Assembly: GCA_026393835.1 (NCBI GenBank)
Contig: JAPKZK010000079.1
Span: 18,557-82,556, forward strand
Origin: Candidatus Aminicenantota bacterium
GTDB lineage: Bacteria > Acidobacteriota > Aminicenantia > UBA2199
Reading direction: 5' to 3'
DNA length: 64,000 nucleotides
Below are positions 17,305 to 26,900 of the stretch, piece by piece. The translations under genes were made by a program, and so were the position numbers. The notes under the pieces are model-generated. The model did not search any database. It was given only the letters and a program-made list of their open reading frames with translations, and was not told the DNA's origin. Numbering within the stretch: position 1 is the stretch's first letter; each line of letters opens with the position of its first letter.

Positions 17305-17908
17305 TTACTAAAAAATCTTTGAGTTTTTGGAAAGCGCGGGCGCGGTGCGAAATTTTATTTTTTTCTTCGGCGCTTAACTCCGCAAAAGTTTTTTGCAGCG
17401 GCGGATAAAAAAACACCGGGTCATAGCCGAAGCCGCCGGCGCCCCGTTTCTCCGTTAAAATAATTCCTTCCACCTCGCCGCAAAAGGATTCCATAACGGA
17501 GCCGTTCCTGGAGAGGGTAATTGCCGTAACAAATTTTGCCCCCCGGTTTTCCACTGCCACATCTTTTAATTCCCGCAGCAGTTTCTCGATATTCTTTTCA
17601 TCATCCTTGGGTTGATCATTACCGGCCGCATAACGCGCCGAATGAACCCCGGGTCTTCCCCCTAACGCTGCCACTACCAGCCCGGAATCGTCTGCCGCCG
17701 TATATACATCCTTGACCATCCGGCTGTAAAAAAGCGATTTCTCAATGGAATTCTCAAGAAACGTTTCCCCGGTTTCCGGGGCGTCGCAGTCGATATTAAA
17801 ATCAGTAAGAGAATAAACCTTTATGGGCAAGGGAGAGCCCGCGCATAACCGTTCGATTTCTTTTGCCTTTCCTTTGTTTTTAGTGGCTGCCAGTAGTTCC
17901 AGTTCCAT
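17243..17908 (-). CDS. rdgB: RdgB/HAM1-type non-canonical purine NTP pyrophosphatase
   Basis: 221 residues. Removes inosine and xanthosine triphosphates by hydrolysis to the monophosphate and pyrophosphate, keeping deaminated purines out of DNA and RNA. Family motifs are present: ATKNKGKAKEIE at the N terminus for triphosphate binding, ADDSGLVV with metal-binding Asp, GVHSARYAG-like segment (PGVHSARYA), GFGYDPVF and the late KNKISHRARAFQKL. The natural end is near LKDFL; the following 20 residues (VTCLRRQ to SQSF) are encoded by a palindromic repeat and are not part of the family. The next gene upstream, mgtC-like, ends 14 bp away and probably shares a transcript. Confidence 0.93.
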   Translation of the reverse strand: MELELLAATKNKGKAKEIERLCAGSPLPIKVYSLTDFNIDCDAPETGETFLENSIEKSLFYSRMVKDVYTAADDSGLVVAALGGRPGVHSARYAAGNDQPKDDEKNIEKLLRELKDVAVENRGAKFVTAITLSRNGSVMESFCGEVEGIILTEKRGAGGFGYDPVFFYPPLQKTFAELSAEEKNKISHRARAFQKLKDFLVTCLRRQETLSRKGFLTSQSF

Positions 17909-17922
17909 TGTTTCTTTGATAA

Positions 17923-18570
17923 TTACAAATGTTCGCTGATGATTTCCTTTACTCCCGGCAGTTGCATGATTTTTTCGATAAAACCTTCGTTTTTGGTTTT
18001 GGAGGTAGTCAAGGTAATTTCGATTTCATAACCGTTATCGACTTTTCGTAGGCGGGAGTCGATGTATTTCAGGTCCAGTTCCCGGGTGATTTTTTTAATT
18101 TCGATCAGTACCGAGGCCCTGTCTTCGGCGGCGATGACATAGGCAAACGTTTGCGCCTGGTTTTCCAGGAGGTTGGTAATATATTTCAAGGAAGTTAAAA
18201 TCAGCACTACGAAGGCAGTGACGATAAGTCCGGTTAAATAATATCCGCTGCCGACAGAGACGCCTGCGGCGGCCACTACCCAGATAATGGCCGCGGTGGT
18301 AAGGCCGTGGGCGGCGAATCGCGCCCGAACGATGGCGCCGGCCCCCAGGAGCCCGATGGCGGTGATAATGTGTCCTGTCAATCGTGTGGGGTCCGCGGCT
18401 TTCGAAATATCTCCCATTTTAAGGGAAAGGATCGTGATCAATGTGCTGCCCACCGCGATTAAAATACAGGTGAGTAAACCCGTGTCTTTCCGGGATAATT
18501 CCCGTTCGAAACCGATGATGCCGCCCAGTACCGCCGACAATAAAATTTTTAAGATGATTTCAATTTCCAT
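17923..18570 (-). CDS. MgtC/SapB family membrane protein
   Basis: 215 residues. The first 130 contain four hydrophobic helices with the family hallmark GGIIGFERELSRKDTGLLTCILIAVGSTL region and GAGAIVR; the last 80 residues form a soluble ACT-like regulatory domain (EIKKITREL, SRLRKVDNGYEIEITL). MgtC-like proteins modulate magnesium homeostasis and membrane energetics; a transport role is not established for the family. It lies 14 bp upstream of rdgB on the same strand and is likely cotranscribed with it. Confidence 0.88.
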   Translation of the reverse strand: MEIEIILKILLSAVLGGIIGFERELSRKDTGLLTCILIAVGSTLITILSLKMGDISKAADPTRLTGHIITAIGLLGAGAIVRARFAAHGLTTAAIIWVVAAAGVSVGSGYYLTGLIVTAFVVLILTSLKYITNLLENQAQTFAYVIAAEDRASVLIEIKKITRELDLKYIDSRLRKVDNGYEIEITLTTSKTKNEGFIEKIMQLPGVKEIISEHL

Positions 18571-18620
18571 TTATAAGTAACCTCTACTGTATTGTAATAT
18601 AAAATGGATTTTTAAGCAAT

Positions 18621-19544
18621 TTAAAGAAGGAGTTTCAGTTTATAGGAGAGGGTTTCCAGGCATTTTTTCAATCCGAAGAAGCGAATCAGGCCCATGCGTT
18701 CCAGTTTATCCCGGATCGATCCGGGTATATCATTCTCATCAAGGCCCGTGCGCAGCAGTTGGGTTTCCTCTTCGGAGAAAGATTCATTTTGTTCGATCCA
18801 TTTGACATAGGCGCGGTTTTCCGGGCAGGAGCGCTGGCATTTCATGCAGCCCACAAGGCATTCGATCCAGGAAGCGTCCAGCCAGTCCGGGAAATCCAGG
18901 CCGCCGCTGTAACCGCTGTAAAGCGTAATACAGCGGTCTTGTCGGATGGAGAACCCGTCGCGGGAGATGGCCTTACTGGGGCAGGCCGCGGCGCAGGCTG
19001 AACATTTTTGGCACTGCGGCATAATTTCCGGTTCTTGCCAGGTATCATCGGGGCGCGGCATATCGGAATAATACGTGACCAGCATATGAAAGCTGCCGCA
19101 GCCCGAAACATAGGCGATATTGTTGCGGCCGTATTGGGCCAGCCCGCTGCGGACAGCCGCGATTTTTTGGGGGACGCGGGCAAAGGTAACGCTGTATCCG
19201 TAGGGTTTGAGTCGTTGGTTCAGCAGGGATTCCACTTGTTCCGTGATTTCCCAATAGCGGATATAAGAAGGGGGCAGCAGCAGCCAATGGGTGGCGCCTT
19301 TCCAGGAGAATCCGACAGTTTCCTGGGGGCGGGGCACGGCCGCCACGATTAAAGAGCCGGATTCCGAATAACCTTCCGGCATGGGGCAGTCAAATATCCG
19401 GCTGTAGGAGCGGTAAACGATGTCGGCCAGTTTGCCGTCGGCGTGAAGCGTGTCGATTTCCTTTTTCAGGTCTTCCCTGCGCCGGGCAGAGACGATCCGG
19501 TGCGGATACGGTAAATCATCGATGTTCGGACTTGCTGTCATCAT
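18621..19544 (-). CDS. QueG-like double 4Fe-4S protein
   Basis: 307 residues. Two [4Fe-4S] motifs are explicit: CQKCSACAAACP near residue 180 and, after an intervening single Cys (DRCITLYSG), CLVGCMKCQRSCP near 235. The arrangement and the TLYSGYSGG segment resemble epoxyqueuosine reductase (QueG), which completes queuosine synthesis in tRNA with cobalamin and two clusters. The protein is shorter than QueG and lacks its HEAT-repeat tail, so it may belong to the related group of iron-sulfur reductases rather than true QueG. No other queuosine gene is nearby. It is followed on the same strand by the MgtC-like gene, 50 bp away. Confidence 0.75.
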   Translation of the reverse strand: MMTASPNIDDLPYPHRIVSARRREDLKKEIDTLHADGKLADIVYRSYSRIFDCPMPEGYSESGSLIVAAVPRPQETVGFSWKGATHWLLLPPSYIRYWEITEQVESLLNQRLKPYGYSVTFARVPQKIAAVRSGLAQYGRNNIAYVSGCGSFHMLVTYYSDMPRPDDTWQEPEIMPQCQKCSACAAACPSKAISRDGFSIRQDRCITLYSGYSGGLDFPDWLDASWIECLVGCMKCQRSCPENRAYVKWIEQNESFSEEETQLLRTGLDENDIPGSIRDKLERMGLIRFFGLKKCLETLSYKLKLLL

Positions 19545-19584
19545 GGTTTCTCCTGGGAATAAAGTAAAGCTTAGAAATTGTATT

Positions 19585-20424
19585 TTAAGTGTTATCCGGT
19601 AAACGTTTTTTCAATTTTATCCCGGTATGGATATAAACCCCGGCCTTTAAAAGCAGGAATATTATAATCGAAATAAAAATAATGGCCGCGCCTGAAGGTA
19701 TATTTAGTTGATAAGAGAGAAACAAACCGCAGAAAGACGCCAGGAAAGCGAAACCGGATGAATAAACGATGATGCGTTTGAAATTTTTGGTAATCAAGTT
19801 GGCCGTGGCCTGGGGTATGGTCAACAGGGATATTACCAAAATAATCCCCACCACCCGGATGTTAATCACAATCGTCAACGCCACCAGGCTGATAAGCACG
19901 TAGTTAATAAGTTTGGTAGGAATTCCCTGCGTCCTGGCGTAATCTTCATCAAAGGCCACGAAAAGTATTTCTTTAAAGAGCAGGGCAAAGAAAAGAAAGA
20001 TTACCAGCGCCAGGCCGGTCATCAGGAAAATTTCCCAGTAAGAAATTGTCAGGATACTGCCGAAAAGGTAGCTCATCAGGTTGGCCGCATACCCCGGGGT
20101 AATAAAAATAAAGATAACACCCACCGCCATACCGAACGACCACATCATGCCGATAAGCGAGTCCTCGCGCAGTTCGGATTTATGCGACAACGCCTCGATA
20201 CCGACGGCGGTGAGTACGGAAAATACGGCCGCCCCCACCAGGGGGGGGAGCCCCAGGTAATAGGCAATGCCCACGCCGCCAAACGAAGCATGACTGACGC
20301 CGCCGCTGATAAATACGATCCGGCGCGAGACGATATAGGTCCCGATAAACCCGCAGGTGATACTGGAAAGTACGGCCCCCAGCAGCGCATTGATGAAAAA
20401 TTGGTAATGAAACAATTCTAGCAT
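19585..20424 (-). CDS. znuB: Zinc/manganese-type ABC transporter permease (ZnuB-like)
   Basis: About 280 residues with eight or nine membrane helices and the family motif GGVSHASFGGVGIAYYLG. It forms the inner membrane channel of a metal importer. The start at 20424 overlaps the stop of the ATPase gene (ATGCTAG); a longer in-frame extension would add a basic stretch that overlaps the ATPase gene extensively and has no family counterpart. A run of eight G occurs inside the gene near 20239. The operon order is DUF1028 gene, binding protein, ATPase, permease. Confidence 0.9.
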   Translation of the reverse strand: MLELFHYQFFINALLGAVLSSITCGFIGTYIVSRRIVFISGGVSHASFGGVGIAYYLGLPPLVGAAVFSVLTAVGIEALSHKSELREDSLIGMMWSFGMAVGVIFIFITPGYAANLMSYLFGSILTISYWEIFLMTGLALVIFLFFALLFKEILFVAFDEDYARTQGIPTKLINYVLISLVALTIVINIRVVGIILVISLLTIPQATANLITKNFKRIIVYSSGFAFLASFCGLFLSYQLNIPSGAAIIFISIIIFLLLKAGVYIHTGIKLKKRLPDNT

Positions 20425-21230
20425 GGGTATTTTTCTCCGCCGGTCTTTAATTTTCCGGTGCAGCCCCGGCAATTTTGATGGTCTTTCAAAACCCGGTGGG
20501 GGGTGTCCCCGTGGGCGATCAAGTCGATTGGACAACTGTAACTTTCCAGCACTTCCTGGGTGATTTCGCCGGACTCATGGTAATGAAGATAGCGGCACAC
20601 ACAGGCAATGGTTTTGACATATGAAGATATCATACCCAGGTCGTGGGAAACCAGGATAATGGCGATTTCCTTATTCAACTCTTTCAATATCTCGTAAAGG
20701 TCTTTCTCAAAACTTTTATCTACGAAAGTATTGGGCTCATCCAGCACCAGCAGTTTCGGGGAGGAGATCAGCGCCCTGGCCAGGAAAACCCGCTGCATCT
20801 GCCCGCCGGAAAGCTCGCCGACGGCCCTGTTCTTCAGGTGCAAGATGCCCATCTGCTCCATGGCCTCATGGGCCCGCGCCCGGTGCCGCCTGGAAAACCG
20901 GTGAAATAACCCTACGCTGGCGGTCAGGCCGGAAATGGCCACACTTTCAACGGTAATAGGGAATTTTTTATCGAACATCGAAGCCTGGGGTATGTAGCCG
21001 ATATGTTTTTTGATATGCCGGGCGTCTTCGATAAAGAAGCGAATCTTCCCGCGAATGGGCGACAGCAGTCCCAGTATTACTTTTAAAAGTGTGGTTTTAC
21101 CGCTGCCGTTGGCGCCGATAACGCCGATAAAATCTTTTTCGTAAACGGAAAGATTCACCTCTTCCAGCACGATTTGACCATTGTAACCGGCGGTAACCCC
21201 TTGAAGCTCCAGGATTTTTTTCTTTTCCAT
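20418..21230 (-). CDS. znuC: Zinc/manganese-type ABC transporter ATPase (ZnuC-like)
   Basis: 270 residues with Walker A GANGSGKTT, Q-loop IPQASMFD, signature LSGGQMQR, Walker B LVLDEP followed by NTFVD (usual for the family), and H-loop VSHDLGM. It energises metal import with the ZnuB-like permease, whose gene it overlaps by 7 bp. The C terminus carries His and several Cys (CRYLHYHESGE, NCRGC, YPC), a plausible extra metal-binding tail. The binding protein gene ends 10 bp upstream. Confidence 0.9.
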   Translation of the reverse strand: MEKKKILELQGVTAGYNGQIVLEEVNLSVYEKDFIGVIGANGSGKTTLLKVILGLLSPIRGKIRFFIEDARHIKKHIGYIPQASMFDKKFPITVESVAISGLTASVGLFHRFSRRHRARAHEAMEQMGILHLKNRAVGELSGGQMQRVFLARALISSPKLLVLDEPNTFVDKSFEKDLYEILKELNKEIAIILVSHDLGMISSYVKTIACVCRYLHYHESGEITQEVLESYSCPIDLIAHGDTPHRVLKDHQNCRGCTGKLKTGGEKYPC

Positions 21231-21240
21231 GATGGCGACC

Positions 21241-22155
21241 TTATTCCGCCCCCAACGCCTCTTTAAATGTGCGGGCGGTTTTTCTCATGTTATCCGGCCA
21301 GTCCGGGGCCAGGGGGTCTACGGCGACTACTTTTCCATCGATCTCATCCGCCACGGCGCGGGCATTGGCGGCGTCAAATTGCTGCTGCACAAAAATCACC
21401 CGGATGTTTTCCAGCCTGGCGGTATCCACGATTTGTTTCATGGTGGCGGCGCTTGGGCTTTTGCCTTCGATCTCGATGGAAAATTGGACCAACCCGTAAT
21501 CGCGGGCAAAATAGGCCCAGGCCGGGTGGTACACCATGAACTTCTTGCCGGTTACGGGCTTTAAAAGGGTTTCGATCTCAGTGTGCAGCGCATCGATATC
21601 CCGTATGAATTCGCTGTAGTTTTTTTCATAAGCCGCCCGCCTGGCGGCGTCTTTTTCAACTTCCGAGAAGGCATCCAGGATGTGTTTGGCCTGCACCTTG
21701 ACCGCCGCCGGGGACAGCCAGATATGGGGATCGACGCCGCTGTGGTCATGATCGCCGACATTTCCCCTGGGTTCTCCTGTGGCGGGGGCCGCCCCGGTGA
21801 TAAGAGGAACCCCTACGGAAGTATCCACGATCTTCATTTGTTTATTGAGGGAAGCGATTTTATCGATCCAGGCCTCTTCAAAGGCCAGGTGACCGATGCG
21901 GAAGTACAGGATGGAATCGCCCACTGCTTTCATTTCCCGGGGGGTGGGTTCATAGGTGGCTTCGCTCTGGCCCGGGGGGATCATGACGTTGATTGTATAA
22001 TCATCCCCTACGATGCGCCGGACAAAATATTTCTGAGGCAGAACGCTGACCGTTATACTTTTTATATTATTTAAATCATGATTTTCTTTTGCCCCCCGGC
22101 CGCAATGGCAGAACAGGAGTAGGGGGAGTAAAATGAAAATCCATGTTTTTTTCAT
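21241..22155 (-). CDS. znuA: Metal ABC transporter substrate-binding lipoprotein (ZnuA-like)
   Basis: About 304 residues. N-terminal lipoprotein signal with lipobox LLFCHC, then a cluster A-1 binding protein: the metal-ligand His positions are at DPHIWLSP, YHPAWAYFA and the preceding LAFEEAW region. A His/Asp-rich loop (GDHDHSGVDPH) just before the metal site is typical for zinc-specific members. ATG at 22155 is preferred; a GTG two codons upstream overlaps the stop of the DUF1028 gene. It delivers the metal to ZnuBC encoded immediately downstream. No Zur-type operator was recognised. Confidence 0.88.
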   Translation of the reverse strand: MKKTWIFILLPLLLFCHCGRGAKENHDLNNIKSITVSVLPQKYFVRRIVGDDYTINVMIPPGQSEATYEPTPREMKAVGDSILYFRIGHLAFEEAWIDKIASLNKQMKIVDTSVGVPLITGAAPATGEPRGNVGDHDHSGVDPHIWLSPAAVKVQAKHILDAFSEVEKDAARRAAYEKNYSEFIRDIDALHTEIETLLKPVTGKKFMVYHPAWAYFARDYGLVQFSIEIEGKSPSAATMKQIVDTARLENIRVIFVQQQFDAANARAVADEIDGKVVAVDPLAPDWPDNMRKTARTFKEALGAE

Positions 22156-22157
22156 AT

Positions 22158-23138
22158 TCACTTTTCCGGGACTACTGAGAGTATTTTTTTCAGCAGTGCT
22201 TCATCGTTGGGGAACTGGTTCGCTTTGGGCAGACGTTTCAGCAGTTCGGCCCAACGTTTATCTTGCTGGAAAACTTTTTTAAAGAGCGGCAGGCTTTCTT
22301 CCACTTTGCCGGTGGCAGCCATGGTGACCGCTGGCCAGAAAAACATCTCCGGGTTGCCGGGGTAGATGTTCATGGCGGTGGTGTATTCATCCAGCGCCGC
22401 TTTCACATTGTTGTCCGTCAGGTATCCGTCGCCTGCGTTCATATGGTTATAGGCTTTCGCCGCCGTTACCAGGCGCCGCATTTCCACCAGTGGGGTAGGG
22501 TGGTCTTCGATGCGGAGGTCGTAGACCCGGTCTTCCCACGGCGCGCCCGAAGGGGTTGTTTTTACCACCAGGATGGCGGCCGATTGTCGGCCCCGGATAT
22601 CGCCTCCTTCCGCTTCGGCCGCTTCCAGGGCGGCCAACAGCCGGTCCACCAACTCTCCCTTCGTATTTTCGTAAGCGTGGGCCATGGCTTTCCAGACCGT
22701 ATTCTTTTCCATCATGTTGGCCTGGCAGGAGAAACCATTGCCGCTTATATTTCCCGCGGCGTCGATGCACAGTTTACCCGTATGGGCCGCGACGTTACCG
22801 TTAATATCCACCATGGCCACCTGGCGGACGTCCGGTGTGGGGTCTGCCGCCAGCAAACCGGCGAGGGCTTGCTGCGCCGTCTTGCCGGAACGCATCAGAG
22901 CCAGTCCCAACGGGCCGTAAGAGGGTTCCACGAAAGATTGGGTCGCCACGGCGCCCACCCCGGATTCGGCCCAGGTTACGGAGCTGCCCACGGAAAACCA
23001 ATGGGACTGCACGGCCACGCCCATCTGTCCATTCTCTTTATCATAGGCCACGATGGAGTAGGTGGCCGATAAAACAAACGGCGTCATGTAAAATATACAA
23101 ACAAAAACCGTAATTGTAAAAATCCATTTCTTCATCAT
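22158..23138 (-). CDS. Secreted DUF1028 (Ntn-hydrolase-like) protein
   Basis: 326 residues with a signal peptide (cut after VLSATYS). The mature N terminus TYSIVAYDKENGQMGVAVQSHWFSVGS matches DUF1028 (only part quoted), and continues with GVGAVATQSF and GFSCQANMM, both family hallmarks. DUF1028 proteins have an Ntn-hydrolase-like fold; their substrate is unknown. The last 90 residues look like a helical TPR-type repeat pair (ALDEYTTAMNIYPGNPEMFFW), used for protein contact. Unusually it heads the zinc-uptake operon, its stop overlapping the start region of znuA. A secreted peptidase-like function linked to metal acquisition is possible but unproven. Confidence 0.8.
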   Translation of the reverse strand: MMKKWIFTITVFVCIFYMTPFVLSATYSIVAYDKENGQMGVAVQSHWFSVGSSVTWAESGVGAVATQSFVEPSYGPLGLALMRSGKTAQQALAGLLAADPTPDVRQVAMVDINGNVAAHTGKLCIDAAGNISGNGFSCQANMMEKNTVWKAMAHAYENTKGELVDRLLAALEAAEAEGGDIRGRQSAAILVVKTTPSGAPWEDRVYDLRIEDHPTPLVEMRRLVTAAKAYNHMNAGDGYLTDNNVKAALDEYTTAMNIYPGNPEMFFWPAVTMAATGKVEESLPLFKKVFQQDKRWAELLKRLPKANQFPNDEALLKKILSVVPEK

Positions 23139-23149
23139 GTTGACCTCCG

Positions 23150-23665
23150 CTATTTCTTTTCTTCGGTGGCTTTTTGTTCTTCAATCGGCTTTTGTTCTTC
23201 AGTCGGTTTTTGTTCTTCGGTTGCTTTTTGTTCGGGGCTGAGCGTCTTCTGCAGGTCCAGCATTACTTGTTGGAATTCCTGGAACGCTTTCATTACTTCG
23301 GGGTCGGTCATATATTGAGAGATTTTCCCAAAGGCCACATCCATTTTAGGAGCCAATTCATTTATTTTTGCCAGGTCGGGTTTCAGGGTTTCCGGTGGGT
23401 TGGTTTGCATTATTGCGGCCAGGTCTTTATGTTTCTGCGATACAGCGATTATCGTTGGGGTTATACCTTTGAAACCGTCTTTGAAATCAGTAATCAATTT
23501 AACAACATCCGGGGCATTTTTGGCGTTATCGCAGCCGTCGATGAAGCCCTGGAATATTTCACTTTGTTTGTTCAACAGATTTTTAATATCCGCATAGTCC
23601 TCTTCTCCCATTAAAAATGAGATGGAAAACACCGCCAGTACAAGACATAGTGTTAATTTCTTCAT
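23150..23665 (-). CDS. Small secreted helical protein with Glu-rich tail repeats
   Basis: 171 residues. A signal peptide (MKKLTLCLVLAVFSISFLMG) is followed by a helical domain of about 110 residues and a tail of near-identical EEQKxTEEQK repeats, four copies, at the C terminus. No family is recognised. The start has AGGAAC-like purines upstream. It ends 12 bp before the DUF1028 gene and could be the first gene of the metal-uptake operon. The tail repeat is likely to vary in copy number between strains. Confidence 0.65.
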   Translation of the reverse strand: MKKLTLCLVLAVFSISFLMGEEDYADIKNLLNKQSEIFQGFIDGCDNAKNAPDVVKLITDFKDGFKGITPTIIAVSQKHKDLAAIMQTNPPETLKPDLAKINELAPKMDVAFGKISQYMTDPEVMKAFQEFQQVMLDLQKTLSPEQKATEEQKPTEEQKPIEEQKATEEKK

Positions 23666-23743
23666 TGTTCCTCCAATTTTTTAGCATCCATCATCATATC
23701 GTTATATGTGCGTTTTGTCAAGAGTTCCTTCAAATGCATCGTT

Positions 23744-23768
23744 GGAACAGGCATTGCCTGTTCCCTAC
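23744..23768 (-). repeat. GTAGGG-headed palindrome (copy 1)
   Basis: Read on the minus strand: GTAGGGAACAGGC, an AAT-type loop and GCCTGTTCC. The arms pair perfectly. Same head as copies at 27443 and 28789 but different arm sequence. The flanking 23666-23910 gap has only this element, a second CGTTGGAAT-type word and a possible -10 box TATACT at 23874 for the LRR gene. Confidence 0.6.
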
Positions 23769-23910
23769 AAATGCCTCGTTGGAATTGACATCGTTTCACA
23801 GGGGGGGCAGTCAGGCGACGGTTAATAAAAAAGATGTAAATATTTATAAATCTTTACTAAAAACTTTGGAGATTATACTATACTGGAGTATTAGTTAAAG
23901 GAGGTATGAG

Positions 23911-26900
23911 ATGTTTATCATATCTAATAAATATAAACGATGCGTTTTATCACTGGTGTTAATGGCTGTTTTTTCCAGCCTGGTGTGGGGCGCCATCCCG
24001 GCGCAGGAACGGGAAGCATTGATTGCTTTTTACAATTCTACCAACGGAGACGGTTGGTCAACTAAAAACGGCTGGAAAACACCCCCGCTGCATACCGATG
24101 GATTTGCCATGCCCGGAACGGAAGGTAGTTGGTATGGGATTACTGTTTCGGGAAACCGTGTAACGAGTATTTACCTGCACTCCAACCTGTTAAGCGGCGC
24201 CATACCCGCTCAAATTGGCAATCTAAGCAATTTAACAAACCTGAATCTAACCTCCAACCAGCTAAGCGGAAATATTCCGGATGAGCTTGCCAATCTTACT
24301 AATTTACGCTACCTTGCCCTGGACTGGAACTATCTTAGCGGTACGATACCATCATGGATCGGCAATTTTTCCATGTTGCAATATCTTGCCCTGTCGAGAA
24401 ACCAATTAACCGGGGTTATACCGCCGGAACTCGGCAATCTTTCTAAGTTGATGGGTCTTTACCTTTACAGGAACCAATTAAGCGGGACCATACCGGTAGA
24501 GTTTGGGAACCTTTCCGAGTTAAAGTACCTTGTAATGGACCAAAACCAGTTAAGCGGCGCCATACCATCCGTGATTGGAAATCTCTCTAAGATGAACATC
24601 TTGTCTCTCAGCAGCAATCAATTAAGCGGGGGCATTCCATCCCAGTTTGGAAATTTTGCCGATATGGAAATTCTTAACCTATCCAACAACCTGTTAAGTG
24701 GCGCTATTCCATCCGGCTTTACAAATTTGACAAAAATTACTCAATTAAATTTAGGCTATAATTGCTTATATGCGACAGACCCAACGTTAAGGGCATGGTT
24801 AAACGCCCATGACCCGGATTGGGAAGCTTATCAGAACCGGTGTGGGGGAATGCCGACAATTACCGTCGCTTCTCCCAATGGCGGCGAAAGATGGGTTGTG
24901 GGTTCGTCTCATTCCATTACCTGGACTACTTCCGGGTCAGTGAGTAATGTAAAAATCGAATATACCACAGACAACGGTTCCAGTTGGACTACGATTATTT
25001 CTTCCACCGCCGATGCCGGTTCCTATCCCTGGAATGTTCCCAATACCGTTTCTTCCCAATACAAAATCAAAATAAGCGAAGCGGCCGCGGGAATACCGTC
25101 GGATATATCGGACAATATATTTTCAATATATAAAGGTATCCCGGCGCTGGAGCGGGCGGCTTTAATCGCTTTTTACAATTCGACCAACGGGGATAATTGG
25201 ACAAACAAAAACGGCTGGAAAACACCGCCGCTGCATACCGATGGCTTTGCCATGCCGGGAACGGAAGGCAGTTGGTTTGGGATTACTGTCCAGGGTGATC
25301 ATGTAACAAATATCTACATGTACGAAAACAACCCCTCCGGTTGTATTCCACCCGAATTGGGAAATCTGAGCAATTTAACCGAATTGTCTCTCATGGGGGG
25401 GCAACTGGGCGGCGGCATTCCCGCCAGTTTAGGAAATCTCAGCAATTTGAAGTATCTTGCCCTGCCGACTCACCGGCTCAGCGGAAGTATCCCGGCCGAA
25501 TTAGGGAACCTGGGCAACCTGATCTCACTTAATATATGGGAGAATCAACTGAGCGGTAATATTCCTGCCCGGTTAGGCAACCTCAGCAACTTGCAGGAAC
25601 TTTTCCTGGCCAATAATCAACTGGACGGCGTCATCCCCCCGGAATTGGGAAACCTGTATAATTTAAAAAATCTTTGTTTGCCCGGGAACCTATTAAGCGG
25701 CAGCATTCCCCCGGAATTAGGAAATCTTAGAAATTTGTATATTCTGCACCTGGGCGCCAACCAACTCAGCGGCGCTATTCCTCCCCAATTAGGAAACCTG
25801 GCTAATTTGCAAGAGCTTGTCTTGTTCTTAAACCAATTGAGCGGCGGCATCCCCCCGGAATTGGGAAACCTGACCAACCTGGATCTACTTCTTTTGAACG
25901 ATAACCGACTCAGTGGAAAAATCCCATCAAGCCTAATAAATTTAACCAAAATGATAACACTGGATCTGGGATTTAATTGCTTATATGCCACAGACCCAAC
26001 GTTAAGGGCATGGTTAAACACCCATGACCCGGATTGGGAAGTTTATCAAAATCGCTGCGAATCGATAACCGTCACTTCTCCCAATGGCGGTGAAAGATGG
26101 GTTGTGGGTTCGTCTCAAGCCATTACCTGGACTACCGCCGGGACCGTGGCTAATGTAAAAATCGAGTACACCAGGAGCAAAGGCTCCAGTTGGAAAATTA
26201 TTACTTCTTCCACCGCCAATACCGGTTCCTATACCTGGACCATTCCCGATACCGTATCTTCTCATTGCCAGGTTAAAATAAGCGAAGCATCCGACGGAAC
26301 CCCAACGGATACCGGCGATGCTTTTTTTTCCATCATTAAACCGCCCTTCATTCGCCTGGATCGAACGAAATTACATTTTTGCGCCTCATCCCGGGGAATC
26401 GTTACGGGTCCACAGGAAATATGGATAAATAACGGCGGCGGCGAGACATTGAATTGGAGCGTTATTTCAGATGCCTCCTGGCTTACCGGTTCACCTGCCC
26501 AGGGAACAGGGAACGGTATTATCACTGTATCGGTGAACCCCGTGGGGTTAGTTGAGGGGACTTATACCGGGGCCATTGTGGTAAGCGACCCCAATGCCGT
26601 CAATTCCCCGCAAACCGTTGCCGTTACGTTGAAAGTAAAACCCAATTCCGAGGATATGGAGCCATTTGGAGAATTTTTGACGCCGCTGAACGATATAACT
26701 GTCGGCAGTAGTATCCCGGTCACCGGGTGGGTATTGGATGATGTCGGCGTACAAAGCGTGAAAATCTATCGAGAAGAAGAGGATGCGCAATCGGAATCCC
26801 TGGTTTTCATCGGCGATGCGGTATTAGTTGAAGGCGCCCGCCCCGATGTCGAGGCGGCATTCCCGGATTATCCCAATAATTATAAAGCGGGCTGGGGTTA